From positions 496,001-560,000 of the forward strand of contig NZ_NJER01000003.1 in NCBI RefSeq assembly GCF_002753895.1: a stretch of DNA of 64,000 nucleotides, written 5' to 3'. This document shows, piece after piece, positions 52,669 to 62,062 of the stretch. A program made the translations under genes and the position numbers. This DNA is from Halobacteriovorax sp. JY17 (GTDB lineage: Bacteria > Bdellovibrionota > Bacteriovoracia > Bacteriovoracales > Bacteriovoracaceae). The notes under the pieces were generated by a model. It did no database searches, was not told the origin of the DNA, and worked only from the letters and a program-made list of their open reading frames with translations. Position 1 is the stretch's first letter; each line of letters begins with the position of its first letter.

Positions 52669-54153
52669 ATGAATTACATACTCTCAATAGATCAGGGAAC
52701 TACTGGAACTACTGCCGTACTTATAGATGCTCAATCAATGAGCTTTGTTGATAAGGTAAATAAAGAGTTTCAACAAATTTTTCCTAAACCTTCATGGGTT
52801 GAACATAATTTAAATGATATCTGGGAATCCATTGAATCTACAATTAAAGAAGTTTTAAAGAAGAACAACATAGAGCCTGATCAAATATCTTCAATTGGAA
52901 TCACAAACCAGAGAGAGACGACCTGTGCTTTTAATAAAAAAGGTACTCCTCTCGCGAACGCCATTGTCTGGCAAGACAGGAGAACTAGTGATTTCTGTCA
53001 CTCTTTAAGAGACAAAGAAGAATTTGTTAAAACAAAAACAGGCCTAAAAATTGATTCCTACTTTTCTGGAACCAAAATGAACTGGCTCTTAAATAATAAC
53101 GATAAAGTTGAACAAGCTCATCGAAGCGATAATTTACTATTTGGAACAATCGATACATTTATTCTCTATAAGTTAAGTGGCTCTCTCGCCCACAAGACAG
53201 AAGCATCAAATGCTTCAAGAACACTACTTATGGACTTGAAGACAAGTGATTGGTGTGCAGAACTTTTAGACTTATTTAAAGTTCCAAGAAATACACTCCC
53301 TGAAATTTGTGATTCATTCTGTGAGTTTGGAAAAACAAAGGGACTATCCTTTCTTCCAGACGGAATTCCAATCACCGGTATTCTAGGAGACCAGCAAAGT
53401 GCCCTCTTTGGACAGGCCGGCTTATCAGATGGAGACTTGAAATGTACATATGGTACTGGTGCTTTCATGCTTTTAAATACTGGGACAGAAATTAGAGAAT
53501 CAAAGCATGGCCTCTTAACAACTGTAGCCTATAAAGAAAATGGAACTACCTACTATGCTCTAGAAGGCAGTACTTACATTTGCGGTGCTGCAGTTCAGTG
53601 GCTTAGAGACAACATGGGGATTGTCGAGAATAGTTCGGATATTGAAGAGCTCGCAAGGAAAGTTAAGAATCTAGATGAAATGGAGCACGTAATGTTCCTT
53701 CCATTTTTTACAGGGATTGGATCTCCCCACTGGTCCTCTGATGCCAAGGCTGCAATCCTAGGACTTACTAGAGATACAGGAAAAGAGCATATCGCAAGAG
53801 CATGCTTAGATGGCATGGCCCTTTCGATTAATGATTTATTACAGGCAATGGCACTAGATATTGGGAGTGAGATTGAAACTCTTAAAGTTGACGGTGGAGC
53901 TGTTGTTAATGAGTTACTTATGAATATCCAATCTACAATTTCAAATGTTGAAATTATTAGACCACGTGTAATAGAAACTACTGCCTATGGTGCTGCACTA
54001 GCCTCGGCCATAGGAGCTGGTCTTATAGGAAAAGAAAAAATTCCCGAGCTCTGGAAAAAAGATATCTCCTTTAATGGTAATAAAAACGAATTATCTCATT
54101 ATGAAATGAAGAAGGAAAAGTGGACCAAGTATATAGACTCTCTATTCTTATAG
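52669..54153 (+). CDS. glpK: Glycerol kinase
   Basis: A 494-residue FGGY-family kinase making glycerol-3-phosphate. SIDQGTTGTTAVLID at the start, WVEHNLNDIW, GITNQRETT, GILGDQQSALFGQ and LKVDGGAVVNELLM are the family motifs. AGAGGT precedes the ATG. There is no glpF or glpD beside it. Its end overlaps convergent radA by 6 bases. Confidence 0.96.
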   Translation: MNYILSIDQGTTGTTAVLIDAQSMSFVDKVNKEFQQIFPKPSWVEHNLNDIWESIESTIKEVLKKNNIEPDQISSIGITNQRETTCAFNKKGTPLANAIVWQDRRTSDFCHSLRDKEEFVKTKTGLKIDSYFSGTKMNWLLNNNDKVEQAHRSDNLLFGTIDTFILYKLSGSLAHKTEASNASRTLLMDLKTSDWCAELLDLFKVPRNTLPEICDSFCEFGKTKGLSFLPDGIPITGILGDQQSALFGQAGLSDGDLKCTYGTGAFMLLNTGTEIRESKHGLLTTVAYKENGTTYYALEGSTYICGAAVQWLRDNMGIVENSSDIEELARKVKNLDEMEHVMFLPFFTGIGSPHWSSDAKAAILGLTRDTGKEHIARACLDGMALSINDLLQAMALDIGSEIETLKVDGGAVVNELLMNIQSTISNVEIIRPRVIETTAYGAALASAIGAGLIGKEKIPELWKKDISFNGNKNELSHYEMKKEKWTKYIDSLFL

Positions 54154-55512
54154 AGAGACTATTTTTTCTAACTCATTAATCCTCTTTAATCCAATAAGCT
54201 GAAGCTTTGTTCTTCTTTGATATTCAAGAGATATTTTCTTTGATGTAATAACTTTCTTGTAGTTCAGTTGCTCCATTTCTTTAATTCTCTTTTCAATATG
54301 AGAAACACTTCTAACTTCTCCATTCAATCCCACTTCTCCCAAAAAAATAACGCCTTCTTCAATTTTCTTATTTCTATAAGAGCTAAGAAGGGATGCTATT
54401 ATACTCAAGTCTGTATCTTGTGTTTTAACTTTAAATCCACCGACAATATTTAAGTAAATATCATTATATCCCATGGGTATTCCCAAGTACTTTTCAATAA
54501 TCGCCACAATCATTGCCAATCTATTTACATCAATTCCTTGAGTTGTTCTCCTTCCGTTGCCGTACTTATTTTCAACAACAAGCGCCTGTACCTCAATAAA
54601 GAGAGGCCTTGTTCCTTCATTAATACAACTTAGGCTTCTACCAAAAGTTTCAGAACAATCAGACTCTAAAAAATACTGTGATGGATTTTTAACTTCTTTT
54701 AATCCATCTTCTTTCATTTCAAAGATACCTACTTCATTAGTGTTTCCAAATCTATTCTTAATCGATCTTAATATTCTATAGTTTCCTAACTGATCTCCTT
54801 CAAAGTAAATAACACAATCAACCATATGCTCTAAAATCTTTGGCCCTGCAATTGTTCCCTCTTTTGTAATATGTCCCACAACAAAGCATGTAGTAGAACT
54901 TCCCTTCACATGATTCATTAATTCGTAAGTGACTTCACGGATTTGTGAAACTGAACCTGGAGAGGATGGCACATCCGATGAAACTGTTGTTTGAATTGAG
55001 TCTAGAACAATCACAGAAGGCTTAAGCTTCTTTATTTGACCAAGAATTTTCTGCCAATTTGTCTCATTATAAATAAAGTACTTTGATCCTTTAAGGCCTA
55101 AACGATTTGATCTCTGCGCTATTTGATGAATAGACTCTTCCCCTGAAATATAAAGAATTGACTCGTCATTATATCTTTCAGAAAGTTTTGCTAGCACTTC
55201 TGTCAAAAGAGTAGACTTACCAATTCCCGGCTCTCCTCCAACGAGAGTTAAGCTACCAATCACAATCCCGCCGCCCAGAACCCTATCAAACTCAGATATT
55301 CCAGTAACCTTTCTCTCATAGCTAGAAACTTCAACTTCTCCAACTCTCTTAGGGCTATTTTCGATATCCTCCCTAATAGCAACCTTTCTCCCTAAGACTT
55401 CCTCCTCCTCAAAAGAGTTCCATTCCGAGCAGTTTGCACACCTTCCCGCCCACTTTAAGGCCCGTAAACCACAGTTTTTACATACATAAGCTATTGAAAG
55501 CTTCTTACTCAT
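54148..55512 (-). CDS. radA: DNA repair protein RadA
   Basis: A 454-residue branch-migration ATPase. The N-terminal C4 zinc motif has CKNCG and CANC; then Walker A GGEPGIGKST, the RadA-specific KNRFGNTNE, and a Lon-like C-terminal domain (VGLNGEVRSVSHIEKRIKEM). The ATG at 55512 has AAGGA 7 bases upstream and is preferred to the GTG at 55527. A single gene. Confidence 0.97.
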   Translation of the reverse strand: MSKKLSIAYVCKNCGLRALKWAGRCANCSEWNSFEEEEVLGRKVAIREDIENSPKRVGEVEVSSYERKVTGISEFDRVLGGGIVIGSLTLVGGEPGIGKSTLLTEVLAKLSERYNDESILYISGEESIHQIAQRSNRLGLKGSKYFIYNETNWQKILGQIKKLKPSVIVLDSIQTTVSSDVPSSPGSVSQIREVTYELMNHVKGSSTTCFVVGHITKEGTIAGPKILEHMVDCVIYFEGDQLGNYRILRSIKNRFGNTNEVGIFEMKEDGLKEVKNPSQYFLESDCSETFGRSLSCINEGTRPLFIEVQALVVENKYGNGRRTTQGIDVNRLAMIVAIIEKYLGIPMGYNDIYLNIVGGFKVKTQDTDLSIIASLLSSYRNKKIEEGVIFLGEVGLNGEVRSVSHIEKRIKEMEQLNYKKVITSKKISLEYQRRTKLQLIGLKRINELEKIVSL

Positions 55513-55624
55513 AGGTAATTCCTTCACGAATCTCTAATTCATTTTGCCATACGCATCAACAACTTATATGTAATGAATATATTAAGTTTAACTGCAAGAG
55601 TAATTGCTAGATTAAAGGTGAAAT

Positions 55625-57061
55625 ATGAAATTCTTATTTATTATTCTACTTACATTCTTATCTCTAACCTCTAATGCTGATACCAAGTTCTATTCAAAAT
55701 TTTCTCCAAATCAAGGGGACGAAGCCTTTGAAATTATTTATGAAAAGGTGAAGAGCTCTAAAAACTTCGTCTACGCAACGATCTATTCTTGGTCAGACAA
55801 GGGAATAACAGATTCATTTAAAGAAGCACTTGAAAAGGGTGTCGAAGTTAAAATCGTTCTCCACCCAAGCCTGGCTAAAAAAGCAAGTATTCAAAAAATT
55901 GCAAAAGAGCTTGAAGAACTTGGCGCTGATTTGAAAATTGCCAAAATGAATATGCATGAGAAATTTGTTCTAATTGACGATAACTTTGTTGTTAACTCAT
56001 CAGCCAATATGTCAGGCGGCGCAAAAACAAAGTATAGTGAAAACTTTATTTACCATAGCAATGAAAGTATTGAAGGAAAGGCCCTTCTAGTTCAATTTAA
56101 AAAAGAATTTATAATTCTATGGAATTCAGCAAAAGATATTTTTACAAAAGGAGAAACCATTGCAGAAAAACTTCCTCTTGAGACTCTGCAAAACCTCCCT
56201 GAATCTTCAGACGTAACACTTTATTCTAGTTCTATGAATTTTAAAGTCACTGAAAATAAAGTCACTTCCAGTGCCTATAAGCAAGGGAAGTACTACACTC
56301 TTAGCCGAAATGGTGGTGTTAAAAACCAAACATGGCTAGTAAGAGATGCTATCCTTAAGAACATTAAAGCTGCCAAGATGAATATTTACTTATCACTTAA
56401 TCACTTTAACATTAGAGATATTTCAGATGCTTTAATAGATGCCGTAAAAAGAGGTGTTGAAGTAAAGTTGGCCGTGGATAATCAGGAATTTAAAACAAGA
56501 ATAAATAACAAAGAAATGACTCCACAATTCGTAAGTGATTGGAAGAAAATTGAAGGTAATTCAAAAAAGACGGCTCCTGTAAGAGTTAAGTATTACTCTC
56601 ACTTACCATCCCCTAGATACTGGCTTTTAAATCATCATAAGTTTATTCTAATTGATTATGATCAAGAAAATCTTGATGGAACAACTCTTATCTCTGGCTC
56701 ATATAATTTAAGTAAAACTGCTGAACACAATCAATTCGATAATATGGTTGTATATAAGACAATTAGAAATGAAAGAATTTTTAAAAGTTTTATGAAAGAG
56801 TTCAACTCTCTTTGGTCTTGGAACAGAGACAGTAAAGATCTTCCAAAAGAAGAATTCATTAATCAATTCACTGATCTTAAAGATGACACTTCTGTTTCTC
56901 TTCACATGAAAGAAGCTATCTCTCTCAATTGGGATGAAGTCTTAAAACTAAGAAGAAAGGTTTCTAGCTTTGCTAAAGGGATTTTTAAAGGACTCTATAG
57001 TCATAAAGACTGTCTCTACTATGACATTAAGAAACAAGCTTTCTGGGGATGCCCAAGATAA
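55625..57061 (+). CDS. Secreted phospholipase D-like protein (two HKD motifs)
   Basis: A 478-residue exported protein with signal peptide ending near SNA (residue 18). The first PLD motif is MHEKFVLIDD (H111, K113, D118) with SSAN after it; the second is NHHKFILIDYD (H337, K339, D344) followed by GSYNLS. Two complete HKD motifs form one active site in PLD enzymes, acting on phospholipids or nucleic acids. A C-terminal region of about 70 residues has no known domain. AAAGGTG precedes the ATG. For a predator, an enzyme acting on prey lipids or DNA is plausible but not shown. Confidence 0.88.
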   Translation: MKFLFIILLTFLSLTSNADTKFYSKFSPNQGDEAFEIIYEKVKSSKNFVYATIYSWSDKGITDSFKEALEKGVEVKIVLHPSLAKKASIQKIAKELEELGADLKIAKMNMHEKFVLIDDNFVVNSSANMSGGAKTKYSENFIYHSNESIEGKALLVQFKKEFIILWNSAKDIFTKGETIAEKLPLETLQNLPESSDVTLYSSSMNFKVTENKVTSSAYKQGKYYTLSRNGGVKNQTWLVRDAILKNIKAAKMNIYLSLNHFNIRDISDALIDAVKRGVEVKLAVDNQEFKTRINNKEMTPQFVSDWKKIEGNSKKTAPVRVKYYSHLPSPRYWLLNHHKFILIDYDQENLDGTTLISGSYNLSKTAEHNQFDNMVVYKTIRNERIFKSFMKEFNSLWSWNRDSKDLPKEEFINQFTDLKDDTSVSLHMKEAISLNWDEVLKLRRKVSSFAKGIFKGLYSHKDCLYYDIKKQAFWGCPR

Positions 57062-57067
57062 TTCACA

Positions 57068-58951
57068 CTAAGAGCTAGTCAATTTGATTAGCTCTTCTTC
57101 AGTTAGAATTTCAATTCCAAGACTCTGTGCCTTCTTTAACTTACTCGAACCACTCGTTTGATCATTTGTAACAAGTATATCAGTATTCTTTGTTACAGAA
57201 CTTACAACAATTCCGCTCGCATCACGAATTTTTCCTTCTATGACAGATCTCTTTTCAGAAAGTGATCCCGTAATACAGATTTTCTTATCCGTTAGAGCCG
57301 TTTCATTTTTTACAACTTCTTCAAATGAAAATCCAACCTGTTCTAATTCATTAATTAATTCAAACTTAGCACTTAAAGATTCAAAGAAATCAACAGAGGA
57401 CTTTTCAGCGAAACCATCAATTACCCTTAATTTTTCAGGGCTCAATTCTTTTATTTTTTCAAGACTATCATAACCAGCAAAGACAACCTTCTCACACTTA
57501 TTATAAGCTCCACCGCTAATCCCAAGTGCTGAGAGGAAAGTAATAAGATCCACCGATTTACTTTTTTCAATCGCAGCGATTAACTTTGTTGCCAACTTTT
57601 CTTTAACTTTATCTAAAGTCAGAAGATCATCCATTTTTATTTTATAAAGATCTGAAATTTTTAAAACTAATCTAGCCTTTATAAGCTCATCTAACCTCTT
57701 AGAGCTTAGATCATCGATTCCTATCTTTTGAATATAGTTTAGAATGCTCTCTTTAATTATTGCTGGGCACTTCTTATTCACACAAACTAAACGTATATCT
57801 ATTATTCTTACTTCTTCACCACATGAAGGGCAGTTTTCAGGAAAAGAGAATTCATTTCCAGAGTCATCTACAAGCTCTAAAAATTTTGGTATCACCTCGC
57901 CAGACCTAACAATTTTAATTCTATCTCCGGATTTTAAATTAAATTGTTTTACTAAACCGAAGTTATGAAGAGTTACTCTCGAAATATTTGCCCCACTCAA
58001 CTCAACTGGCTCAACATTTGCCACCGGAGTTAAGATTCCGTTTCTCGAAACGCCCCAAATGATCTCTCTTATATTTGTGTCCTTAGCTTCGCCTTGAAAC
58101 TTAAATGCCATTTTATAACGAGGATGATGAGCTGTTTCACCAAGTTCTCGGTGCCATCTCTGATCATTGAAACTAAAAACAATTCCATCGATTAGAAATT
58201 CTCCCTCCGCCATAAACTCCTTTGCTTCTTCTATCGTTTTCTCAATAGATTTCTTATTCTTATGCAGAGTGTATTCTAAAGTATCAAAACCTTCTTTCTG
58301 TAGAAATTTAACTTTCTCTACTTCCGTTTCAATGCTTTCTTTTCCTAAAAGTTCAAATGCCTTAAATGTTAACTTTCCTGAGAGCTGTAAGTAATCTTTT
58401 CTAGATATTAATCCCGCAACAATATTTCTTTGAGAGGTAGGTTTTTCTAACCCAAGAGAAACCATTTCATCAGAGAGTTCAAAGAAACTCCTTTCTTCAC
58501 AATATATCTCCCCACGAACTTCTATATTTGCTTTCTCAGAGATCATCTTTGGTATTGATTTTATCTCTAGTGCTTTTGCCGTAATATTCTCACCAAAACT
58601 ACCATCTCCTCTTGTCTTTGCCATAACAAGCTCCCCCTCTTCATAAATAAGAGAGCAACTCATTCCGTCAATTTTATACATGGAGATTATTTCACGAGAA
58701 TCCATCCAAGATTCAAGCTCATCAATTTTATACGTTTTAGCAAGGCTAAGCATTTTCTGTTCATGCTTAACTTTATTATCTGATCGTTGTTTTATCCCTA
58801 CAGTTTTGAGTATTGCACTCTCAGGACTCAACAATCGAAGCTCTTCTTCTAACTCATCAAATTCAAGGTCTGTTATTTCAGCCCGACCAAGATAATAGAG
58901 CTCCTTATGGTGCTCTATTAACTCTTCTAATTCTCTAATATTTTTTTTCAT
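57068..58951 (-). CDS. ligA: NAD-dependent DNA ligase
   Basis: A 627-residue LigA. The N-terminal Ia region includes HHKELYYLGRAEITDLEFDEL; the adenylation site is KIDG with K93; RGDG is downstream; OB domain; the four-Cys zinc finger CPSCG...CVNKKCP; helix-hairpin-helix repeats; C-terminal BRCT (KKICITGSL...). It is slightly shorter than the usual 670 residues. It starts 5 bases after the barrel gene's stop on the same strand. Confidence 0.96.
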   Translation of the reverse strand: MKKNIRELEELIEHHKELYYLGRAEITDLEFDELEEELRLLSPESAILKTVGIKQRSDNKVKHEQKMLSLAKTYKIDELESWMDSREIISMYKIDGMSCSLIYEEGELVMAKTRGDGSFGENITAKALEIKSIPKMISEKANIEVRGEIYCEERSFFELSDEMVSLGLEKPTSQRNIVAGLISRKDYLQLSGKLTFKAFELLGKESIETEVEKVKFLQKEGFDTLEYTLHKNKKSIEKTIEEAKEFMAEGEFLIDGIVFSFNDQRWHRELGETAHHPRYKMAFKFQGEAKDTNIREIIWGVSRNGILTPVANVEPVELSGANISRVTLHNFGLVKQFNLKSGDRIKIVRSGEVIPKFLELVDDSGNEFSFPENCPSCGEEVRIIDIRLVCVNKKCPAIIKESILNYIQKIGIDDLSSKRLDELIKARLVLKISDLYKIKMDDLLTLDKVKEKLATKLIAAIEKSKSVDLITFLSALGISGGAYNKCEKVVFAGYDSLEKIKELSPEKLRVIDGFAEKSSVDFFESLSAKFELINELEQVGFSFEEVVKNETALTDKKICITGSLSEKRSVIEGKIRDASGIVVSSVTKNTDILVTNDQTSGSSKLKKAQSLGIEILTEEELIKLTSS

Positions 58952-58956
58952 TTTAT

Positions 58957-60435
58957 CTAAAAGTTAAACCTAACTCCACCCTTAAAAGCTGTGTCCTTAA
59001 GAGACATTGATTGCCCACCAGTGAATTTTGCTTTATTGCTATTAAACTCTAACCCACCTTCTATTTCCATATTTGGACTATAGTTGTGGCTTCCGCCAAT
59101 TTCAATATTATAATTACTACTAGAATCATCTTTACCATAAAGGAAAACATCTTCTGAATAGCTTGAAGTCAGCATGAATTCTAACCTAATATGTGCTCTG
59201 AATTTCTTCATAAGAGGTATACTTCCCTTCCCTCCAAGAATCACACCACTAAATGAGACTTCTCCAATTTTATTTGCCGAGAGATCATCATGGCCGTAAG
59301 TATACTTAGCATAACCAACATAGGCATCAACTTGAGGGCCAAAAAAGAAACCAAGAGGAAGATATCTATATCCAAATTTTAATTTAAACTTACTATTTGT
59401 AGTTGAGTTAGAATCAACTGAAAGATTTCCACTCTTCTTTTTCTGTGACCCAAAGTTTGAACCTAACTCAAAGCTACCCCAATAATTTCGAGTGGCCCAA
59501 AGTTCCGCTTCAATATTAACTCCCATTAACAAACCACTTAAAGAGTTTGTTACTGCCCCTGTAGTGCTTGAGACTTTGCTTGAATTAAGAACACCAAATA
59601 TTCCTATGGTTCCAAGCTTACCAAATGAGAAGTCATCTTTTCCGCCTGCTTGCTCATAAGGGATTTTTAGAAGATCTGCTTTTTGTGCATTCGCATCTTT
59701 CTTTAGAATAACCCAATCATCAATTTCAACTCTTTTTCTCGATTCATACTTATCTATTTTTCCTTGGGCCTGCGTTGGAGAAACATAGAAGATTCTTCCG
59801 TTTGAAAGTTTCTCAGTTTCCCAATCAACAATTTCTTTAAAGAGAGGATGTCTCTTCTTTTTAATAGGCCTAATAATCTCTACAGAATCATTGATAAAGA
59901 CCCCATAACTCTTTCCAAAATCAACTGTAAATTGATTTCCAAGTATTCCAAGTATTCTTCCATCATAAGGAATATTTTTTTCATATTGATCGAGCCAATT
60001 CTTTACTGTCTGTCCAATAACTACTGGATCATTATTCGATAACCTTAACTTCTCTTTGAAGTAAACATCTTTTCCGTTGTCTCCAATGATATTCATCTCT
60101 ACTTCTACGCCATTATCTTCACTAATAAGTTCAATTCTAATTAAACTTCCCGCTTTTGTTTTTTCGGCAACAACCTTTAGAACATCCTCATTGTGAAGAT
60201 GCTCATCAAGATTTCTCTTATAGTTTCCTAAGATATTTATAATTTCTGAGTTTGACCTATAGTAGCACCATTCTGATGTCTTAAGATATCTCTCAACCTC
60301 TTCATAAACTTTAAAACCAAGCGCTCCACCGATAGAGTCCTTAACAGGAAGAAGCATGCATTTTCTCATCGACTGAGATGCGTTCACACTCATAGAGGCG
60401 AATGCGATAAAAAGTATTAGAATTATTTTATTCAT
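58957..60435 (-). CDS. Outer-membrane barrel with N-terminal periplasmic domain, unknown
   Basis: A 492-residue protein with a signal peptide ending near VNA. Residues 20-135 resemble a FlgT-like or GNA1162-like periplasmic domain (LLPVKDSIGGALGFKVYEEV...). A beta-rich middle part follows (about 150-260, repeated ILGNQFTVDFGKSYGVF and RIFYVSPTQAQGKI). From about 275 there are barrel strands to the end GGVRFNF. No family was firmly recognised. Its ATG overlaps the HTH gene's stop by 4 bases, so the two genes are coupled. Confidence 0.68.
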   Translation of the reverse strand: MNKIILILFIAFASMSVNASQSMRKCMLLPVKDSIGGALGFKVYEEVERYLKTSEWCYYRSNSEIINILGNYKRNLDEHLHNEDVLKVVAEKTKAGSLIRIELISEDNGVEVEMNIIGDNGKDVYFKEKLRLSNNDPVVIGQTVKNWLDQYEKNIPYDGRILGILGNQFTVDFGKSYGVFINDSVEIIRPIKKKRHPLFKEIVDWETEKLSNGRIFYVSPTQAQGKIDKYESRKRVEIDDWVILKKDANAQKADLLKIPYEQAGGKDDFSFGKLGTIGIFGVLNSSKVSSTTGAVTNSLSGLLMGVNIEAELWATRNYWGSFELGSNFGSQKKKSGNLSVDSNSTTNSKFKLKFGYRYLPLGFFFGPQVDAYVGYAKYTYGHDDLSANKIGEVSFSGVILGGKGSIPLMKKFRAHIRLEFMLTSSYSEDVFLYGKDDSSSNYNIEIGGSHNYSPNMEIEGGLEFNSNKAKFTGGQSMSLKDTAFKGGVRFNF

Positions 60436-60767
60436 AGTCCTACCGGGATTTCTGGAAGTTGATTAGTATTAGACTGGCCTTCATAAAGGTCCACGAGCAT
60501 TTTCAATTCATCATTTTCTAGCTGCAAGCTTTTCAATTGAAGTTGTAATTCTTGAATTTCTAATTTCGACTTTAGGAGTTCCCCTTCTGTACCATTTCTA
60601 TTTTCATACTTATTATAATTTTCTTCACTCATGAAGATAAGAAATTTACCATTCTCTTTCTTAAATCTAACTCTTTCAGATTTAATATATCTTCTAACAG
60701 TAGAAACTGAGATATTTCTGAGCTGTGAATATTCTGAAATGGATAGCCATAATCCTTCAATTTGCAT
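60432..60767 (-). CDS. Small HTH (excisionase/MerR-like) protein with coiled coil
   Basis: A 111-residue protein. SISEYSQLRNISVSTVRRYI is a winged-helix HTH of the excisionase/MerR type, followed by KSERVRFKKENGKFLIF as the wing. From about residue 60, heptad-like K/E/L repeats form a coiled coil, consistent with dimerisation. The ATG at 60767 has GGAG 5 bases upstream and is preferred to the GTG at 60773. It is coupled by ATGA overlap to an outer-membrane barrel gene, an uncommon pairing. Confidence 0.7.
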   Translation of the reverse strand: MQIEGLWLSISEYSQLRNISVSTVRRYIKSERVRFKKENGKFLIFMSEENYNKYENRNGTEGELLKSKLEIQELQLQLKSLQLENDELKMLVDLYEGQSNTNQLPEIPVGL

Positions 60768-60880
60768 AATCACTCCATGATTTATGTATTTGTAATCATT
60801 TTATTCAATTTATGATGAATAATCAAAAATAAGTGGTACTTGAGTAAAAGAGTTCTCTTTTTTTTAATTCAATACGAGTC

Positions 60881-60886
60881 TATAAT
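60881..60886 (+). promoter_or_regulatory. -10 hexamer TATAAT close to the patatin start
   Basis: A perfect TATAAT ends 6 bases before the ATG at 60893. Only a T tract stands where the -35 should be and no Shine-Dalgarno sequence is present, so a leaderless message is likely. Confidence 0.45.
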
Positions 60887-60892
60887 CTATCC

Positions 60893-62062
60893 ATGCAAAG
60901 AGTAGATATATCAAATTTCAAGAATAAGAAAACCGCCCTCGTTATGTCAGGTGGAGTAGTTAAAGCTGCAGCTTGGCATCTTGGTGTAGCACTTGCCCTT
61001 GAAGAATTAGGGTTTACCCTGAAAAATAACAATTCTCACGAGAGCGAACTTGAAATATCAACCTATGTAGGTTCAAGTGCCGGCTCTCTAATAGGACTCT
61101 ACTTTGCCCAAGGCTTTAGGCCAATGGATATAATTGAGGCCACAATTAATAAGAATAATAGTAAGATTAGAGCAATTAACTATAAGGATATGCTAAGCCT
61201 TAAAAAGCCTCATGGTACACCCACTAGTTATTATGACCCTCTAGAAGGTTTCCCTGGTCTTTTAAAACGACTTTTAAAGCCACTTCTCTCTGTTCCAGGG
61301 ATATTCAGTACACAGGGATTGCACGATTATCTTATAGAAAACGTTATTACAGAAAAAACCTTTGAAGAACTCAAGGCCGATCTATTTGTTGTGGCCACTC
61401 AACTCGATCACACAAGAAAAGTTATCTTTAGTAAGTATAATTACCCAAATCCAACGCATGATAATACTGCAAATTACTATACCGGGATTCCTTTAGCTGA
61501 AAGTGTAACCGCCTCAATGAGTGTTCCACCATTCTATAGTCCGTATCCAATTAAAAACCCTCATACAGGTCAAACAGACTATTATATTGATGGAGAAATT
61601 AGAGAAACCCTTTCAACTCACGTAGCCTTTGATCATAATTGCGATTTCATTATCTCTTCTTGGACACACACTCCCTACCATTTTCACGATGAAATAGGAT
61701 CCCTTGTTAATTATGGTCTTCCGGCCATTTGTACTCAGGCCATATACCTAATGATTCAAAAGAAGATTGTGGCCAATAGGGCCAGAAGAGAGCTTTCTGC
61801 AGACATCATTAATACAGTGAATGATTATCTGAAGGCCAATAAATTCGATATAAAACACAGAAATCAATTAACCTCAATACTTGAGCGTAAATTGTCTTAT
61901 AAACCAAATGTTCACATGATTGATATTTTCCCTAAACATGAAGATTATCAACTCTTTTTTAGAAATTCATTTTCTTTAAGCCCTGACAAAACTTCTGAAA
62001 TGGTTTCTGCAGGGTATAAGCGAACAATAAATATTTTCAAACGGCACGAATGGGAAAGTTAA
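60893..62062 (+). CDS. Patatin-like phospholipase
   Basis: A 389-residue Ser-Asp dyad lipase. SGGVVKAAAW (19-28) is the oxyanion-hole glycine-rich loop; GSSAG (60-64) holds nucleophile S62; YIDGEIRE contains the dyad Asp D233. Patatin proteins hydrolyse acyl chains from phospholipids. No signal peptide or transmembrane helix is visible, so it is cytoplasmic or secreted by an unknown route. It overlaps the MltD-like gene by 13 bases. Confidence 0.9.
   Translation: MQRVDISNFKNKKTALVMSGGVVKAAAWHLGVALALEELGFTLKNNNSHESELEISTYVGSSAGSLIGLYFAQGFRPMDIIEATINKNNSKIRAINYKDMLSLKKPHGTPTSYYDPLEGFPGLLKRLLKPLLSVPGIFSTQGLHDYLIENVITEKTFEELKADLFVVATQLDHTRKVIFSKYNYPNPTHDNTANYYTGIPLAESVTASMSVPPFYSPYPIKNPHTGQTDYYIDGEIRETLSTHVAFDHNCDFIISSWTHTPYHFHDEIGSLVNYGLPAICTQAIYLMIQKKIVANRARRELSADIINTVNDYLKANKFDIKHRNQLTSILERKLSYKPNVHMIDIFPKHEDYQLFFRNSFSLSPDKTSEMVSAGYKRTINIFKRHEWES

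Noticed and set aside
57070-57096. 8-bp inverted repeat AAGAGCTA/TAGCTCTT between the PLD-like gene and ligA
   Set aside because: No T run follows on either strand and it lies inside the ligA coding end; not a convincing terminator.
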